A DNA stretch of 64,000 nucleotides from Gemmatimonadota bacterium (GCA_041390125.1 JAWKQN010000019.1:21256-85255), one strand, 5' to 3'. Shown: positions 36,434 to 46,029, counted from the first letter of the stretch. Numbers and translations: made by a program. The notes: generated by a model not told the origin, from the sequence alone.

Positions 36434-37650
36434 AGCTCTACCTCTTCGACGATCGCGTGGCGCGCGGCTTCCACCCGTTCGCGGCCACCCGCCCGGTGGG
36501 CGAGCTCCTGTACGGAGCCCATACGCTGCGCGAGCGGGCCGAGCGGGGCCTGCGCAAGACGTGCGCAGGACACTGGGCCGGCGCGGACCTGATCGGATTC
36601 GACGAGGAGGGCGCGCCCCCCGCGGTGGATCTGGCGGACGTCGAGACGCCGTGCCTGCTGCTCTGCAGCCGCGTCTCGTGGGGCCACGATGTGGCGGCGG
36701 CGCTTCCCGCACCCTCGCCCGGCGGGCCGGTCCCGGTGGAGGTCGCCGGCGCATTGGCGGGTTGGCTGCTCCCCGCCGGAGCCACGCGGCCCACCGAGGA
36801 GCAGCTTCTCGACCGCACGCCGCTGCCGGGCGCGCGCTCCCCGCTCGTGCTGCGCGGCGAGTGGCTGGAGGGCGTATGGTCGCTCATGGCCGGCAACGCC
36901 GACCGTGTGGGCAAGGACCTGGCCCACGAGCACGTCACGCCTCCCTCCGCCGACCCCGTGGGCCTCGTGCGACTGGGCACCCACGGCGTCGTGCTGGCCC
37001 CCGACGTGGTCATCGAGCCGGGCGTGGTGCTCGACGCCCGCCGGGGTCCGATCCACGTCGATCCCGGCGTGGTCCTGGGCGCGCACCTGCGGCTGGCCGG
37101 CCCCGCCTTCGTGGGCCGGGGTTCGACGCTGTTCGGAGGGTCGATCTCGGCCGTCTCGCTGGGGCCGGTCTGCAAGGTCCGCGGAGAGGTGGAGGAGTCC
37201 GTGCTGCTGGGCTACAGCAACAAGGCCCACGACGGCTTCCTGGGGCACGCCTACCTGGGGCGTTGGGTCAACCTGGGCGCGCTCACGACCAACAGCGACC
37301 TCAAGAACAACTACGGGCACGTGCGACTCAAGCTCCCCGAGGGGTCGGTGGACACGGGCCTGACGAAGGTCGGCTGCTTCCTGGGCGACCATGTGAAGAC
37401 CGGGATCGGCACGATGCTCAACACCGGCACCGTGGTGGGGGCGGGCTCGAACCTGTTCGGTGGGGTCATGCCTCCGGCGTGGGTGCCTCCGTTCTCGTGG
37501 GGCAGCGGATCCGACCTGGTGGAATACCGCTTCGATCGCTTCCTGGAGGTGGCCCGGGTGGTGATGGGCCGGAGAGGCCTCACGCTGAGCAGCGCGATGG
37601 CGAGCGTGCTGGAGCGGGCGTGGACCCGGAGCGCCGTGCTCCGCGGCTGA
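36430..37650 (+). CDS. GlmU-like protein: putative sugar nucleotidyltransferase with left-handed beta-helix
   Basis: A 406-residue protein. The N-terminal half starts YLFDDRVARGFHPFAATRPV and includes RPVGELLYG; it resembles the degenerate nucleotidyltransferase part of the alternative GlmU family of Bacteroidota-type bacteria. From about residue 180 it becomes a hexapeptide-repeat beta-helix (VVIEPGVVLDARRGPIHVDP, later TTNSDLKNNYGHVRL and GIGTMLNTGTVVGAGSN). It likely supplies UDP-GlcNAc or an acetylated sugar nucleotide; whether both activities exist is uncertain. It is coupled to manC by ATGA. Confidence 0.75.
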   Translation: MKLYLFDDRVARGFHPFAATRPVGELLYGAHTLRERAERGLRKTCAGHWAGADLIGFDEEGAPPAVDLADVETPCLLLCSRVSWGHDVAAALPAPSPGGPVPVEVAGALAGWLLPAGATRPTEEQLLDRTPLPGARSPLVLRGEWLEGVWSLMAGNADRVGKDLAHEHVTPPSADPVGLVRLGTHGVVLAPDVVIEPGVVLDARRGPIHVDPGVVLGAHLRLAGPAFVGRGSTLFGGSISAVSLGPVCKVRGEVEESVLLGYSNKAHDGFLGHAYLGRWVNLGALTTNSDLKNNYGHVRLKLPEGSVDTGLTKVGCFLGDHVKTGIGTMLNTGTVVGAGSNLFGGVMPPAWVPPFSWGSGSDLVEYRFDRFLEVARVVMGRRGLTLSSAMASVLERAWTRSAVLRG

Positions 37651-37808
37651 TCGGGGCCCGCACCGCGCGTCGCGCCCGGTCCTCCGACGGGTTGCCGGGC
37701 CCCTGCGCTCCCGACCACATTGACGGCCATCCCCTCACCCGGCGTGTCGATGTCCTTCGTCCCCGTCTTCCCCAGCTCGAGCGCGCCCCGCGCCGTCCGG
37801 AGCGGGCC

Positions 37809-38627
37809 GTGAGGCTCTCGGTCCTGGGCACGGGCTCGCGCGGCAACGCGACGCTGATCGAAGCGGGTGCCACGCGCGTGCTCGTCGACGTGGGCTTCAG
37901 CGCGCGGGAGCTGGAGCGTCGCCTGGGTCACCTGGGCGTCGATCCGGCGCAGCTGAGCGGAGTGGTCATCTCCCACGACCACTCGGACCACACCCGGGGT
38001 CTCTCCCTCGTTCGGCGCCACGACCTCGAGGTCCACCTGACGGCGGGGACCCAGCGCGCGGCGCGGCGTCACCTGCGCGGCACCGAGCGGGTGCGTACCT
38101 ACCGCCCGGGGATGCCGTTCGACATCGGGCAGATCCGGGTGGAGCCGTTCACCACCGTGCACGACGCCGCCGACCCGGTCGGGCTCGCCCTGGTCGACCA
38201 GGAGACGGGTCTGCGCGTGGGCATCGCCACCGACCTCGGGCGCCCCACCGCGCAGATCCGCCACGCGCTCTCCCGCTCGGACTTCCTGATCCTCGAGGCC
38301 AACCACGACGAGGGGATGCTGCACGCCGGCCCCTACCCGTGGTCGGTCAAGTCGCGCATCGCCTCCAGCCACGGGCACCTGTCCAACCACGCCGCGGCGC
38401 GCTTCGCCTGCGAGCTCGTGCACGATGGCCTCGCCGGCATCCTGCTCGCGCATCTGTCCGCAGAGTGCAACGACCCGCAGCTGGCACTCCGGGTCGTGGG
38501 CGATGCGCTCGGGCGGTTGGGCTACGACGGCTTCCTGGACGTCGCTCTGCAGGACGAGCCGACGACCTTGTTCGACCTCGTGGATCTGAAGGCCCGTCGC
38601 GCGCCCGCCCAGTATTCGTTGTTCTGA
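37809..38627 (+). CDS. MBL-fold metallo-hydrolase (WalJ/YycJ-like)
   Basis: A 272-residue metallo-beta-lactamase-fold protein: LGTGSRGNATLIE at the N-terminus, metal motif SHDHSDHTRG (HxHxDH), ILEANHDEGML and SSHGHLSNH further on. The domain pattern resembles YycJ/WalJ exonuclease-type hydrolases; the substrate is unproven. GTG at 37809 has GGAG 6 nt upstream and begins the first strand. It follows the GlmU-like gene after 158 bp. The 194 bp beyond its stop hold GC-rich dyads but no gene. Confidence 0.85.
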   Translation: MRLSVLGTGSRGNATLIEAGATRVLVDVGFSARELERRLGHLGVDPAQLSGVVISHDHSDHTRGLSLVRRHDLEVHLTAGTQRAARRHLRGTERVRTYRPGMPFDIGQIRVEPFTTVHDAADPVGLALVDQETGLRVGIATDLGRPTAQIRHALSRSDFLILEANHDEGMLHAGPYPWSVKSRIASSHGHLSNHAAARFACELVHDGLAGILLAHLSAECNDPQLALRVVGDALGRLGYDGFLDVALQDEPTTLFDLVDLKARRAPAQYSLF

Positions 38628-38821
38628 GGGCAGGCGTGCAGCCGGCGGCTGTCTGCCGGCCGGAGGGTCCACGCGCACGCGCCGGATCGCCGCCGCGGAG
38701 CGGCGCCCGGTCCGTCCGGCGGCTGGCGGTGAGCCCTGGCGGCCCGGGATCGCGCCTCTGGATCGCACCGGCGGGAGCCGGCGCCCGCACCCTGCGGGGA
38801 CACCCTTCAACCGGAGCTTGA

Positions 38822-39781
38822 ATGAGCGCGCATAAACCTGGACGTGGCAAGATCTTCGCCTCTCTGCTCGAAACCATCGGCGACACCCCGATCGTGCGGG
38901 CGCCGCGGCTGGCGACGGAGCAGGGCGCCAGGGCGGAGGTGCTGCTGAAGCTCGAGTTCTTCAACCCGCTGGCCAGCGTGAAGGACCGGATCGGGGTCTC
39001 CATGATCGAGGCCCTGGAGCGTGAGGGACGCCTCGGCCCCGACTCGACCATCGTCGAGCCGACCTCCGGCAACACGGGGATCGCGCTCGCGTTCGTCTGC
39101 GCCGCCAAGGGATACCGGTGCGTCCTCACGATGCCGGAGACGATGTCCATCGAGCGACGGAAGATGCTGGCCCTCCTGGGCGCGGAGGTGGTGCTCACGC
39201 CCAAGGAGGAGGGCATCAACGGCGCGCTGCGCCGGGCCGAGGAGCTGCTCGCCGAGATCCCGGGCTCGGTGCGCCCGATGCAGTTCGAGAATCCGGCCAA
39301 CCCGGAGATCCACCGACGCACGACGGCCGAGGAGATCTGGAACGACACCGACGGCCAGGTCGACGTGATCGTGTCCGGGGTGGGCACGGGCGGCACGCTG
39401 ACCGGCTGCGGAGAGGTCCTCAAGCCGCGCCGGCCCGGCCTGCGCATGGTGGCCGTGGAGCCGTCGGTCAGCCCCGTGCTGTCGGGAGGACAGCCCGGAC
39501 CGGGCAACATGATCCAGGGGATCGGGGCCGGTTTCGTGCCGGCGATCCTGGATACGGACCTGATCGACGAGGTGATCGCCGTCACGAACGAGGATGCGCT
39601 GGCCATGGCGCGCACGGCGGCGCGCACCGAGGGACTGCCCGTGGGGATCTCCGGGGGTGCGGCGCTGTGGGCGGCCTACCGGATCGCCGCCCGCCCCGAG
39701 TCGGAGGGCAAGACCATCGTGACGATCATCCCCTCCTTCGCGGAGCGCTACATCTCGACCGCGCTGTTCGAAGGGATCTGA
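38822..39781 (+). CDS. cysK: Cysteine synthase A (O-acetylserine sulfhydrylase)
   Basis: PLP enzyme making cysteine from O-acetylserine and sulfide. The 319-residue protein has the PLP Lys54 in ASVKDRIG, the substrate loop TSGNTGIALA, the phosphate-binding GTGGTLTG and the C-terminal GISGGAALWAA. GGAG lies 7 nt before the ATG. It converges on rseP, with a strong hairpin between. Confidence 0.95.
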   Translation: MSAHKPGRGKIFASLLETIGDTPIVRAPRLATEQGARAEVLLKLEFFNPLASVKDRIGVSMIEALEREGRLGPDSTIVEPTSGNTGIALAFVCAAKGYRCVLTMPETMSIERRKMLALLGAEVVLTPKEEGINGALRRAEELLAEIPGSVRPMQFENPANPEIHRRTTAEEIWNDTDGQVDVIVSGVGTGGTLTGCGEVLKPRRPGLRMVAVEPSVSPVLSGGQPGPGNMIQGIGAGFVPAILDTDLIDEVIAVTNEDALAMARTAARTEGLPVGISGGAALWAAYRIAARPESEGKTIVTIIPSFAERYISTALFEGI

Positions 39782-39857
39782 GGTCGCGCGGCGCGAGGGC
39801 GGGACGCGGCACCGGCGCCGCCCGCGTCCAGGGCTTCGCGGGAAGACGGCCGTACGC

Positions 39858-39894
39858 GCAACGGGGCACACCCGACCGGGTTGTGCCCCGTTGC
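39858..39894. terminator. Bidirectional hairpin between cysK and rseP
   Basis: A 13-bp inverted repeat (GCAACGGGGCACA against TGTGCCCCGTTGC) encloses an 11-nt region that can pair further (CCC with GGG). It sits between two convergent stop codons and can serve both strands. No long T-run is present. Confidence 0.65.
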
Positions 39895-39918
39895 CGCAGT
39901 CGGCGCGCGACCGCGCAC

Positions 39919-41283
39919 CTACAGCCCGAAGAACCGGCGGATGTCGTTCGAGAGCGCGAAGAGCATCAGACCCATCACGATCACCAGCCCCACCTGCGAG
40001 AGCCGGGCCCGTTGCTCCACCGAGAGTGCGCGCCCGCGCACCGCCTCCACGAGCAGGAAGAGCAGGTGGCCCCCGTCCAGGATGGGGATGGGCAGCAGGT
40101 TCAGCACCGCCAGGTTGATGGAGAACAGCGCCATGAAGTCCAGGAAGGTCACGATGCCCTGACGGGCCGCCTGTCCCGACATCTCGGCGATGGCGCCGAT
40201 GCTCCCCACCGAGCTGGCGGGCACGTTGCCCGTGACCAGGTCGCGGAGGAAGCCCACCAGCAGACCCGTCACCTCCACCGTCTCGACCGCGCCCTGCCGG
40301 ATGGCGCCCGCCGGCCCCACCCGCTCGTACCGGATGGGGATGCTCCACCCCGGCGAACCCACACCGATACGGCCGATGGTCACGGTCTCGCCGGTCCGCG
40401 GGTCCGTCTCCTCGAACGGCTCGGGGGTCACGGTCCGGAGGACCGTGCGCCCCTGGCCCCGGTCGATCTCGAGCTCGGTGGGCTCGCCCGCGCGGTCGCG
40501 GACCTCCCGCACCAGGTCCCACCAGCTCTCCACGGGCACGCCCTCGACGGCCACCACCCGGTCACCGTTCTCGAGGCCCGCCTGGGCGGCCGGCGACCCG
40601 GCCTGCACGTCCCCCGCCGCCGCGGGCAGCCAGAGGGGGAGCGCCGCCACGATGCGGAGGCGCTCCTCCGGATTCGTGGGCAGGTCCACTTCCACCGTGG
40701 CCGCAGGCGATTCCGTGACGAACACGGTCGGACCGGACTCGGCCAGGAGGGCGTCCGGGATGTCCGTCCAGGACCCGATGGGCTCGTCGCCGATGCGCAC
40801 CAGCTCGGCCCCGGAGGGGAGTCCGGTGAGCGCCTCCGTGCCCGCCGGCAAGGCCGTCGCCTCCACCTCGCCGATCCGTCGGCTGTCGATCTCCTGGCTG
40901 CCCCAGAAGCCCGCGATGACGGTGTACAGCAGGAAGGCGAAGATGAAGTTGAAGATCACCCCCGCCGAGATGACCAGCACGCGCGCCCAGATGGGCTTGG
41001 CATCGAAATCATGGTCGCTGGGCGCGCGCGGCCCCGCCGGCGCACCCCCTTCGACGCGCTCCATGACCTCGTCGTCCATCCCGCCCATCTTCACGTAGCC
41101 GCCGAGCGGGATCCAACTGATCACGTAGTCGGTCTCGCCGCGCTGGAAGCCCACCAGGCGGGGACCGAGCCCGATGGAGAAGCGCTCCACCCGGATCCCG
41201 ACCGCCTTGGCGGCCAGGAAGTGTCCGAGCTCGTGCACGAAGATCAGGACGCCCAGCAGGACGACCGTGGCCAGCAGCGTCAC
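39919..41283 (-). CDS. rseP: Site-2 intramembrane zinc metalloprotease RseP
   Basis: Membrane protease of regulated intramembrane proteolysis. The 454-residue protein has the active site HELGH (17-21) in the first helix, the GYVKMGGM beta loop and central PDZ-type domains (GSPAAQAGLENGDRVVAVEG). The second metal motif NLLPIPILDGGH is near the C-terminus. GTG at 41283 overlaps the dxr stop (GTGA). It is the last gene of the rplM-rseP series. An envelope stress role such as anti-sigma cleavage is family knowledge; no anti-sigma gene is adjacent. Confidence 0.95.
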   Translation of the reverse strand: MTLLATVVLLGVLIFVHELGHFLAAKAVGIRVERFSIGLGPRLVGFQRGETDYVISWIPLGGYVKMGGMDDEVMERVEGGAPAGPRAPSDHDFDAKPIWARVLVISAGVIFNFIFAFLLYTVIAGFWGSQEIDSRRIGEVEATALPAGTEALTGLPSGAELVRIGDEPIGSWTDIPDALLAESGPTVFVTESPAATVEVDLPTNPEERLRIVAALPLWLPAAAGDVQAGSPAAQAGLENGDRVVAVEGVPVESWWDLVREVRDRAGEPTELEIDRGQGRTVLRTVTPEPFEETDPRTGETVTIGRIGVGSPGWSIPIRYERVGPAGAIRQGAVETVEVTGLLVGFLRDLVTGNVPASSVGSIGAIAEMSGQAARQGIVTFLDFMALFSINLAVLNLLPIPILDGGHLLFLLVEAVRGRALSVEQRARLSQVGLVIVMGLMLFALSNDIRRFFGL

Positions 41284-42431
41284 GGGCGAGCCTCCGCGCG
41301 GGCGTGGACCGCCACCGCGGCGCGGGCGTGCGCGCGCGCCCGCGCGTCGACGTCCTCGAGCGCGGCGAGATCGGGCGCCTCCGGTCCGGCGATGGCCGCC
41401 AGCGTGTCCTCGACCACACCGGCCATCTCGAGGAACGGAAGGCGGCCGTCCAGGAACGAGGCCACCGCCACCTCGTTGGCGGCGTTGAAGACCGCGGGGG
41501 CGGTGCCTCCGGCCCGTCCGGCGCGCACGCCGACCCCGAACAGCGGGAAGGCGTCGTCATCGACCGGTTCGAAGGTCAGCGGGGACATCCGCACCGGATC
41601 GAAGGTGCGGAGCTCGGCGTCGGGCACCCGCTCCGGGTGGCTCAGCGCGATCAAGATGGGCAGCTCCATGGTGGGATATCCGAGCTGTGCCAGCACCGAC
41701 CCGTCGTGGAACTCCACGAAGCTATGGACGATCGACTGCGGGTGGACCACCACGTCGATGCGATCGAAGTCGATGCCGTACAACACGTGAGCCTCGATGA
41801 CCTCCAGCGCTTTGTTGGCCAGCGTCGCCGAGTCGACCGTGATCTTGCTTCCCATGTTCCACGTCGGATGCCGGAGCGCGTCGCGCGGACCGACGGCGCG
41901 GAGCGCGTCCCGGCTCCACCCGCGGAAGGGGCCTCCGGACGCGGTCAGCACCAGGCGCGCCACGTCGTCGGGCTCGTACCCGGAGAGGCACTGAAGGATC
42001 GCCGAGTGCTCCGAGTCGATGGGGACGATCGTGCCGCCTCCCCGCTCCAGGGCCCGGGCCACGAGCGGTCCCCCCGCCACCAGGGACTCCTTGTTGGCGA
42101 GCGCCACCCGCTTGCCCGCCTCGAGGGCGGCGAGCGTGGGCGCCAGCCCCGCGAAGCCCACCACCGCGTTGACCACGACATCGACGTCGGGTCGGGTGCC
42201 GAGCGCGCAGAGCGCCTCGGTGCCGCGTCCCCAGGCCGGGTCGGCCGCGTCGTCCGGCTCCACCAGCACGGTGGCGGTCGGCCCGTGCCGCTCGGCCTGG
42301 GCCCGCAGCCGTTCGCACGAGCGACGGGCGCCCAGGGCCGTGACGCGGAACCGGTCGGGATGGCGTTCGACCACGGCCAGCGTGCTCTCGCCGATGGACC
42401 CGGTCGACCCCAGCAACGCGATCCGGATCAC
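41280..42431 (-). CDS. dxr: 1-deoxy-D-xylulose-5-phosphate reductoisomerase
   Basis: Second enzyme of the MEP isoprenoid pathway. The 383-residue protein has the NADPH loop ALLGSTGSIGEST near the start, then VALANKESLVAGG, PIDSEHSAILQCL, LTASGGPFRGW, HPTWNMGSKITVDSATLANK and FNAANEVAV. GTG at 42431 is preferred: it overlaps the cdsA stop (GTGA) and has GGAG 6 nt upstream; ATG at 42443 has no ribosome site. With uppS it supplies the lipid carrier of envelope synthesis. Confidence 0.96.
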   Translation of the reverse strand: MIRIALLGSTGSIGESTLAVVERHPDRFRVTALGARRSCERLRAQAERHGPTATVLVEPDDAADPAWGRGTEALCALGTRPDVDVVVNAVVGFAGLAPTLAALEAGKRVALANKESLVAGGPLVARALERGGGTIVPIDSEHSAILQCLSGYEPDDVARLVLTASGGPFRGWSRDALRAVGPRDALRHPTWNMGSKITVDSATLANKALEVIEAHVLYGIDFDRIDVVVHPQSIVHSFVEFHDGSVLAQLGYPTMELPILIALSHPERVPDAELRTFDPVRMSPLTFEPVDDDAFPLFGVGVRAGRAGGTAPAVFNAANEVAVASFLDGRLPFLEMAGVVEDTLAAIAGPEAPDLAALEDVDARARAHARAAVAVHARAEARP

Positions 42432-43276
42432 AGCGAGCTCCATGCGCGGAAGAGGACCCAGAAGACGGGCACCGTGAAGAAGATCGCGTCGAAGCGGTCG
42501 AGCAGCCCGCCGTGCCCCGGCAGCAACGCGCCGGAGTCCTTGACCCCCGCCTCGCGCTTCAGGACCGACTCGGCCAGGTCGCCCACCTGCCCCACCGCGC
42601 CCAGGAGGGCGGCCAGCACGGCGCCGGGCGCGATGGACAGACCGATGCCGGCCGGCTCCAGCGCGAGCGCGGTGAACAGCCCCCCGGCCAACGCGGAGCC
42701 GACCAGCCCGGCCAGCGCGCCTTCGACCGTCTTCTTGGGGCTCACCCGCGGGGCCAGCTTGCGCCGGCCCCACGCCCGCCCCCCGAAGTACGCGAACGTG
42801 TCCCCGATCCAGGTGACGAGCAACGGGAAGACGAGCAGGAGCGCGCCACCCAGCTCGCTGGTCCCGGGCGTCGTACGCAGCAGCCCCGCGAAGGACAGCG
42901 CACCCCCGGTGTACAGCACGCCGGTCACGGTGACGGACAACACCTCCAGGGGCCGGCCCTCCACCCCGCGGATGAACACCGCGAAGGCGGCCACCAGCGG
43001 GACCAGCAGCACCGCGAGGGTCCACAGGGGAAGCGCCACGACGTCCACGGGCACCAGGAACGGAGCGGCGGCGATGCCGCCCGCGGCCGCGACGCCCAGT
43101 CCTACGAGCGGCACCGCCCCGCGCGCCCGGGCCAGCCCATAGAATTCGTGCGCCGAGCCCGCCGCGATGGCGCCGATCACGGCGCCCAGGGGCCACCCCC
43201 CGAGGTAGATGACCCACACGCCGAAGGGGATGCCCACCGCCGCGACGGCGACCCGCCGCGCCAGATCCCCGCTCAT
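42428..43276 (-). CDS. cdsA: Phosphatidate cytidylyltransferase
   Basis: Makes CDP-diacylglycerol for phospholipid synthesis. The 282-residue polytopic membrane protein has about eight hydrophobic helices and the family signature SPKKTVEGALAG, followed by LKREAGVKDSGALLPGHGG and then LLDRFDA near the C-terminus. It ends in a 4-nt overlap with dxr and starts 39 bp after the uppS stop. Confidence 0.94.
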   Translation of the reverse strand: MSGDLARRVAVAAVGIPFGVWVIYLGGWPLGAVIGAIAAGSAHEFYGLARARGAVPLVGLGVAAAGGIAAAPFLVPVDVVALPLWTLAVLLVPLVAAFAVFIRGVEGRPLEVLSVTVTGVLYTGGALSFAGLLRTTPGTSELGGALLLVFPLLVTWIGDTFAYFGGRAWGRRKLAPRVSPKKTVEGALAGLVGSALAGGLFTALALEPAGIGLSIAPGAVLAALLGAVGQVGDLAESVLKREAGVKDSGALLPGHGGLLDRFDAIFFTVPVFWVLFRAWSSL

Positions 43277-43315
43277 GGGCGCGGGTCGCCGGAGAAGGAT
43301 GCCATCAGCGACCCG

Positions 43316-44056
43316 TCAGCGCGCGCTGATCCGCCCGAAGCGCCGCTCGCGACGCTGGTAATCCAGCACGGCCGTGAACAGGTCCTCGCGGGTGAAGTCG
43401 GGCCACAGCACGCGGGTGATGTGCATCTCCGTGTAGGCCACCTGCCAGAGCATGAAGTTGCTGACCCGGATCTCGCCCGACGTGCGGATCAGCAGGTCGG
43501 GATCGGGCAGGCCCACGGTGAAGAGCCGCTCCTCCAGGGTGTCCTCGCCGACGTCCTCGGGCCGCAGGCGGCCGGCAGCGACATCAGCGGCGATCAGGCG
43601 GATGGCGCGCACCAGCTCCTCACGGCCGGAATAGGAGATCATGAGGTTCAGGCGCAGGTTGGTGCCGCCCCGGGTGGCGCCGATGATGCCGTCGATGGCG
43701 CGGCGGGTCGATCCGTCGAGGCGGTCCATCTCGCCCAGCACGTGCACCTCGACCCCCTGCCGGGCCAGGTCGCGCTGCTCCTTCTGCGCGTACACGCGCA
43801 GGATGGACATGAGCGCGGAGATCTCGCGGCGTGGCCGCTGCCAGTTCTCGGTGGAGAAGGCGAAGAGGGTCAGGATGCGCACACCCGCTTCGATCGCGCC
43901 TTCCACCACTTCCCGCACGGCCCGCATCCCGGCCCGGTGTCCCTCCGGGCGCGGCAATCCGCGGGCGGCCGCCCAACGGCCGTTGCCGTCCATGATGATG
44001 GCCACGTGCTCCGGCACGGCACCATTCAGACGCACTTCGTCGAGAAGCTGGGACAT
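43316..44056 (-). CDS. uppS: Isoprenyl transferase (undecaprenyl diphosphate synthase)
   Basis: Condenses IPP units into the polyprenyl carrier for cell wall and O-antigen synthesis. The 246-residue protein has HVAIIMDGNGRWAAARG (Asp23), GHRAGMRAVRE, LTLFAFSTENW and the C-terminal LLIRTSGEIRVSNFMLWQ with WPDFTREDL. It lies between frr and cdsA as usual. Confidence 0.96.
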   Translation of the reverse strand: MSQLLDEVRLNGAVPEHVAIIMDGNGRWAAARGLPRPEGHRAGMRAVREVVEGAIEAGVRILTLFAFSTENWQRPRREISALMSILRVYAQKEQRDLARQGVEVHVLGEMDRLDGSTRRAIDGIIGATRGGTNLRLNLMISYSGREELVRAIRLIAADVAAGRLRPEDVGEDTLEERLFTVGLPDPDLLIRTSGEIRVSNFMLWQVAYTEMHITRVLWPDFTREDLFTAVLDYQRRERRFGRISAR

Positions 44057-44094
44057 AGCGGCCGGAGGCCGAGCGTCGCTCGCGAGGCGAGCGC

Positions 44095-44646
44095 TCAGAC
44101 CTGCATGATCTCCTTCTCCTTATGCGCCAGCAGCTCGTCCACCTGGCGGACGTGGTCGTCCGTCAGCTTCTGGATCTGGTCGAGCGTGCGATGCGCCTCG
44201 TCCTCGCCGATCTCGTGTTCCTTGAGGCGGTTCTTGACCTCGTCGTTCGCCTTGTGGCGCGCGTGCCGGATCGAGACCCGACCTTCTTCGGCCATCTTGT
44301 GCAGCAGCTTCACGAACTCCCTGCGCCGCTCCTCGTTGAGGGGCGGGATGGGAATGCGGATGACGGTGCCGTCGTTGGCCGGGTTCAGGCCCAGATCGGC
44401 CGACTGGATGGCCTTCTCGATCGCACCGATGATCGAGCGGTCGAACGGCGTCAGCACCAGCATGGTGGCGTCGGGCGTCGACACCGTCGCCACCTGGTTC
44501 ACGGGCATCTTGGCTCCGTACGCGTCCACCCGCACGGTGTCGAGCAGCGCGGGCGTGGCCTTGCCCGTGCGGACGGTGGCGAACTCCCGACGCAGCGCGT
44601 CGAGCGTGTCCTGCATCTGCTGTTCGGCTTCCTTCAGCGTGGGCAC
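44095..44646 (-). CDS. frr: Ribosome recycling factor
   Basis: Splits post-termination ribosomes with EF-G. The 183-residue protein has the tRNA-like fold sequence: ALRREFATVRTGKATPALLD, DRSIIGAIEKAIQSADLGLN, RIPIPPLNEERRREF and KLLHKMAEEGRVSIRHARH. The start is GTG at 44646 with a GAGAG-rich site about 5-8 nt upstream; earlier codons are not family-like. Confidence 0.96.
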   Translation of the reverse strand: MPTLKEAEQQMQDTLDALRREFATVRTGKATPALLDTVRVDAYGAKMPVNQVATVSTPDATMLVLTPFDRSIIGAIEKAIQSADLGLNPANDGTVIRIPIPPLNEERRREFVKLLHKMAEEGRVSIRHARHKANDEVKNRLKEHEIGEDEAHRTLDQIQKLTDDHVRQVDELLAHKEKEIMQV

Positions 44647-44683
44647 GTCGGCTCTCTCTCGGCTCTGGGCGCAGGGGCGCGGT

Positions 44684-45403
44684 TCACGACACCAGGGTAC
44701 CGATCCGCTGGCCTCGGACAGCGCGGCCGACGGCGCCACGGTCGTCGAGGTCCAGGACGATGATCGGAAGCCCGTTCTCCTTGCAGAGCGACACCGCCGG
44801 TGCGTCCATCACGGCAAGCTCGCGCTGCACCACCTCCTGGAAGGAGATGGTCGGGATGAACTCGGCGCTCGGGTCCTTGGCCGGGTCGGCGGTATAGACG
44901 CCCCGGACCTTCGTGGCCTTGATGACCACGTCCGCGTTCATCTCGATGGCGCGCAGCACCGCTGCGGTGTCCGTCGAAAAATAGGGATTCCCGGTCCCGC
45001 CGGCGAAGATCACCACGCGCTGCTTCTCCAGATGGCGCAGCGCCCGCCGCCGGATGTACGGCTCGGCGAGCTGATCCATCCGGATGGCGGTCAGGACCCG
45101 GGTGTCGACGCCCTTGCGCTCGAGGAGGTCCTGGAGGGCGAGGGCGTTGATGATGGTGGCCAGCATGCCCATGTAGTCGGCCGATACACGGTCCATGCCG
45201 CGCTCGGACGCCTGGGAGCCCCGCACGATGTTGCCGCCCCCGATCACGAGGCCGAGGGCGACGCCCATCCCGTGCAGCTCCATCACCTCTTCGGTGAGCT
45301 GGTCCACGACCGGCGGGTCGATGCCGAAGCCCTTGTCTCCGGCCAGCGCCTCGCCCGAGAGCTTGAGGAGCACCCGCTGGTACTTCAGAGGCTGACCGTC
45401 CAT
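44684..45403 (-). CDS. pyrH: Uridylate kinase (UMP kinase)
   Basis: Phosphorylates UMP to UDP. The 239-residue amino-acid-kinase-fold protein has VLLKLSGEALAG, GLVIGGGNIVRG, the ADYMGMLATIINALALQ helix, VVIFAGGTGNPYFSTDTAA and KATKVRGVYTADP. It lies 37 bp before frr and 20 bp after tsf, the standard order. Confidence 0.97.
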   Translation of the reverse strand: MDGQPLKYQRVLLKLSGEALAGDKGFGIDPPVVDQLTEEVMELHGMGVALGLVIGGGNIVRGSQASERGMDRVSADYMGMLATIINALALQDLLERKGVDTRVLTAIRMDQLAEPYIRRRALRHLEKQRVVIFAGGTGNPYFSTDTAAVLRAIEMNADVVIKATKVRGVYTADPAKDPSAEFIPTISFQEVVQRELAVMDAPAVSLCKENGLPIIVLDLDDRGAVGRAVRGQRIGTLVS

Positions 45404-45423
45404 GGTGGGCTCTCCCCGGCCGG

Positions 45424-46029
45424 TCAGCGCGAGCCGACCTGGAAGCGTGCGAAGCGGGCCACCTCGATCTTCTCGCCGGTCTTGGCGGAGACCTCCGTGA
45501 TGAGCTGCTCGATGGTCTTGTCCGGATCCTTCACGAAGGGCTGGCTCATCAAGGCGTTGGCTTCGAAGAACTTGCGGATCTTGCCCTCGACGATCTTCTC
45601 CTGCACCTGGGGCGGCTTGCCCTCGGCCTTGACCTGCTCGAGGTAGACCTGGCGCTCCCGCTCGACGAGGTCGGCGGGGAGGTCGTCGCTGCTCACCGAG
45701 AGCGGGTTGGCCGCCGCGATGTGCGTGGCGAGATCCTTGGCCAGGGCCTTGAAGTCATCCGTGTTGGCCACGAAGTCGGTCTCGCAGTTCACCTCGACGA
45801 TCACCGCGGTGCGATTGTCGAAGTGGATGTAGGATCCGATCGTGCCCTCGTTGGCGGCCTTGTCGGCGCGCTTGGCGGCCTTGGCCGCGCCCTTCGCGCG
45901 CAGCAGGTCGATGGCGGCCTCGATGTCCCCGTTGGTCTCGGCCAACGCCTTCTTGCACTCCATCATCCCCGCTCCGGTGCGGTCCCGGAGAGCCTTCACG
46001 TCCTGCGCGGAGATCTGCATCGTCGTCAT
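45424..46029 (-). CDS. tsf: Elongation factor Ts (short form)
   Basis: Nucleotide exchange factor for EF-Tu. The 201-residue protein has the N-terminal UBA-like ALRDRTGAGMMECKKALAE, then NRTAVIVEVNCETDFVAN, and stops after one core subdomain (ALMSQPFVKDPDKTIEQLI). This matches the roughly 200-residue short form found in many phyla rather than the 280-residue enterobacterial type. ATG at 46029 is used; an ATG three codons later is possible. A terminator lies upstream, between rpsB and tsf. Confidence 0.96.
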   Translation of the reverse strand: MTTMQISAQDVKALRDRTGAGMMECKKALAETNGDIEAAIDLLRAKGAAKAAKRADKAANEGTIGSYIHFDNRTAVIVEVNCETDFVANTDDFKALAKDLATHIAAANPLSVSSDDLPADLVERERQVYLEQVKAEGKPPQVQEKIVEGKIRKFFEANALMSQPFVKDPDKTIEQLITEVSAKTGEKIEVARFARFQVGSR

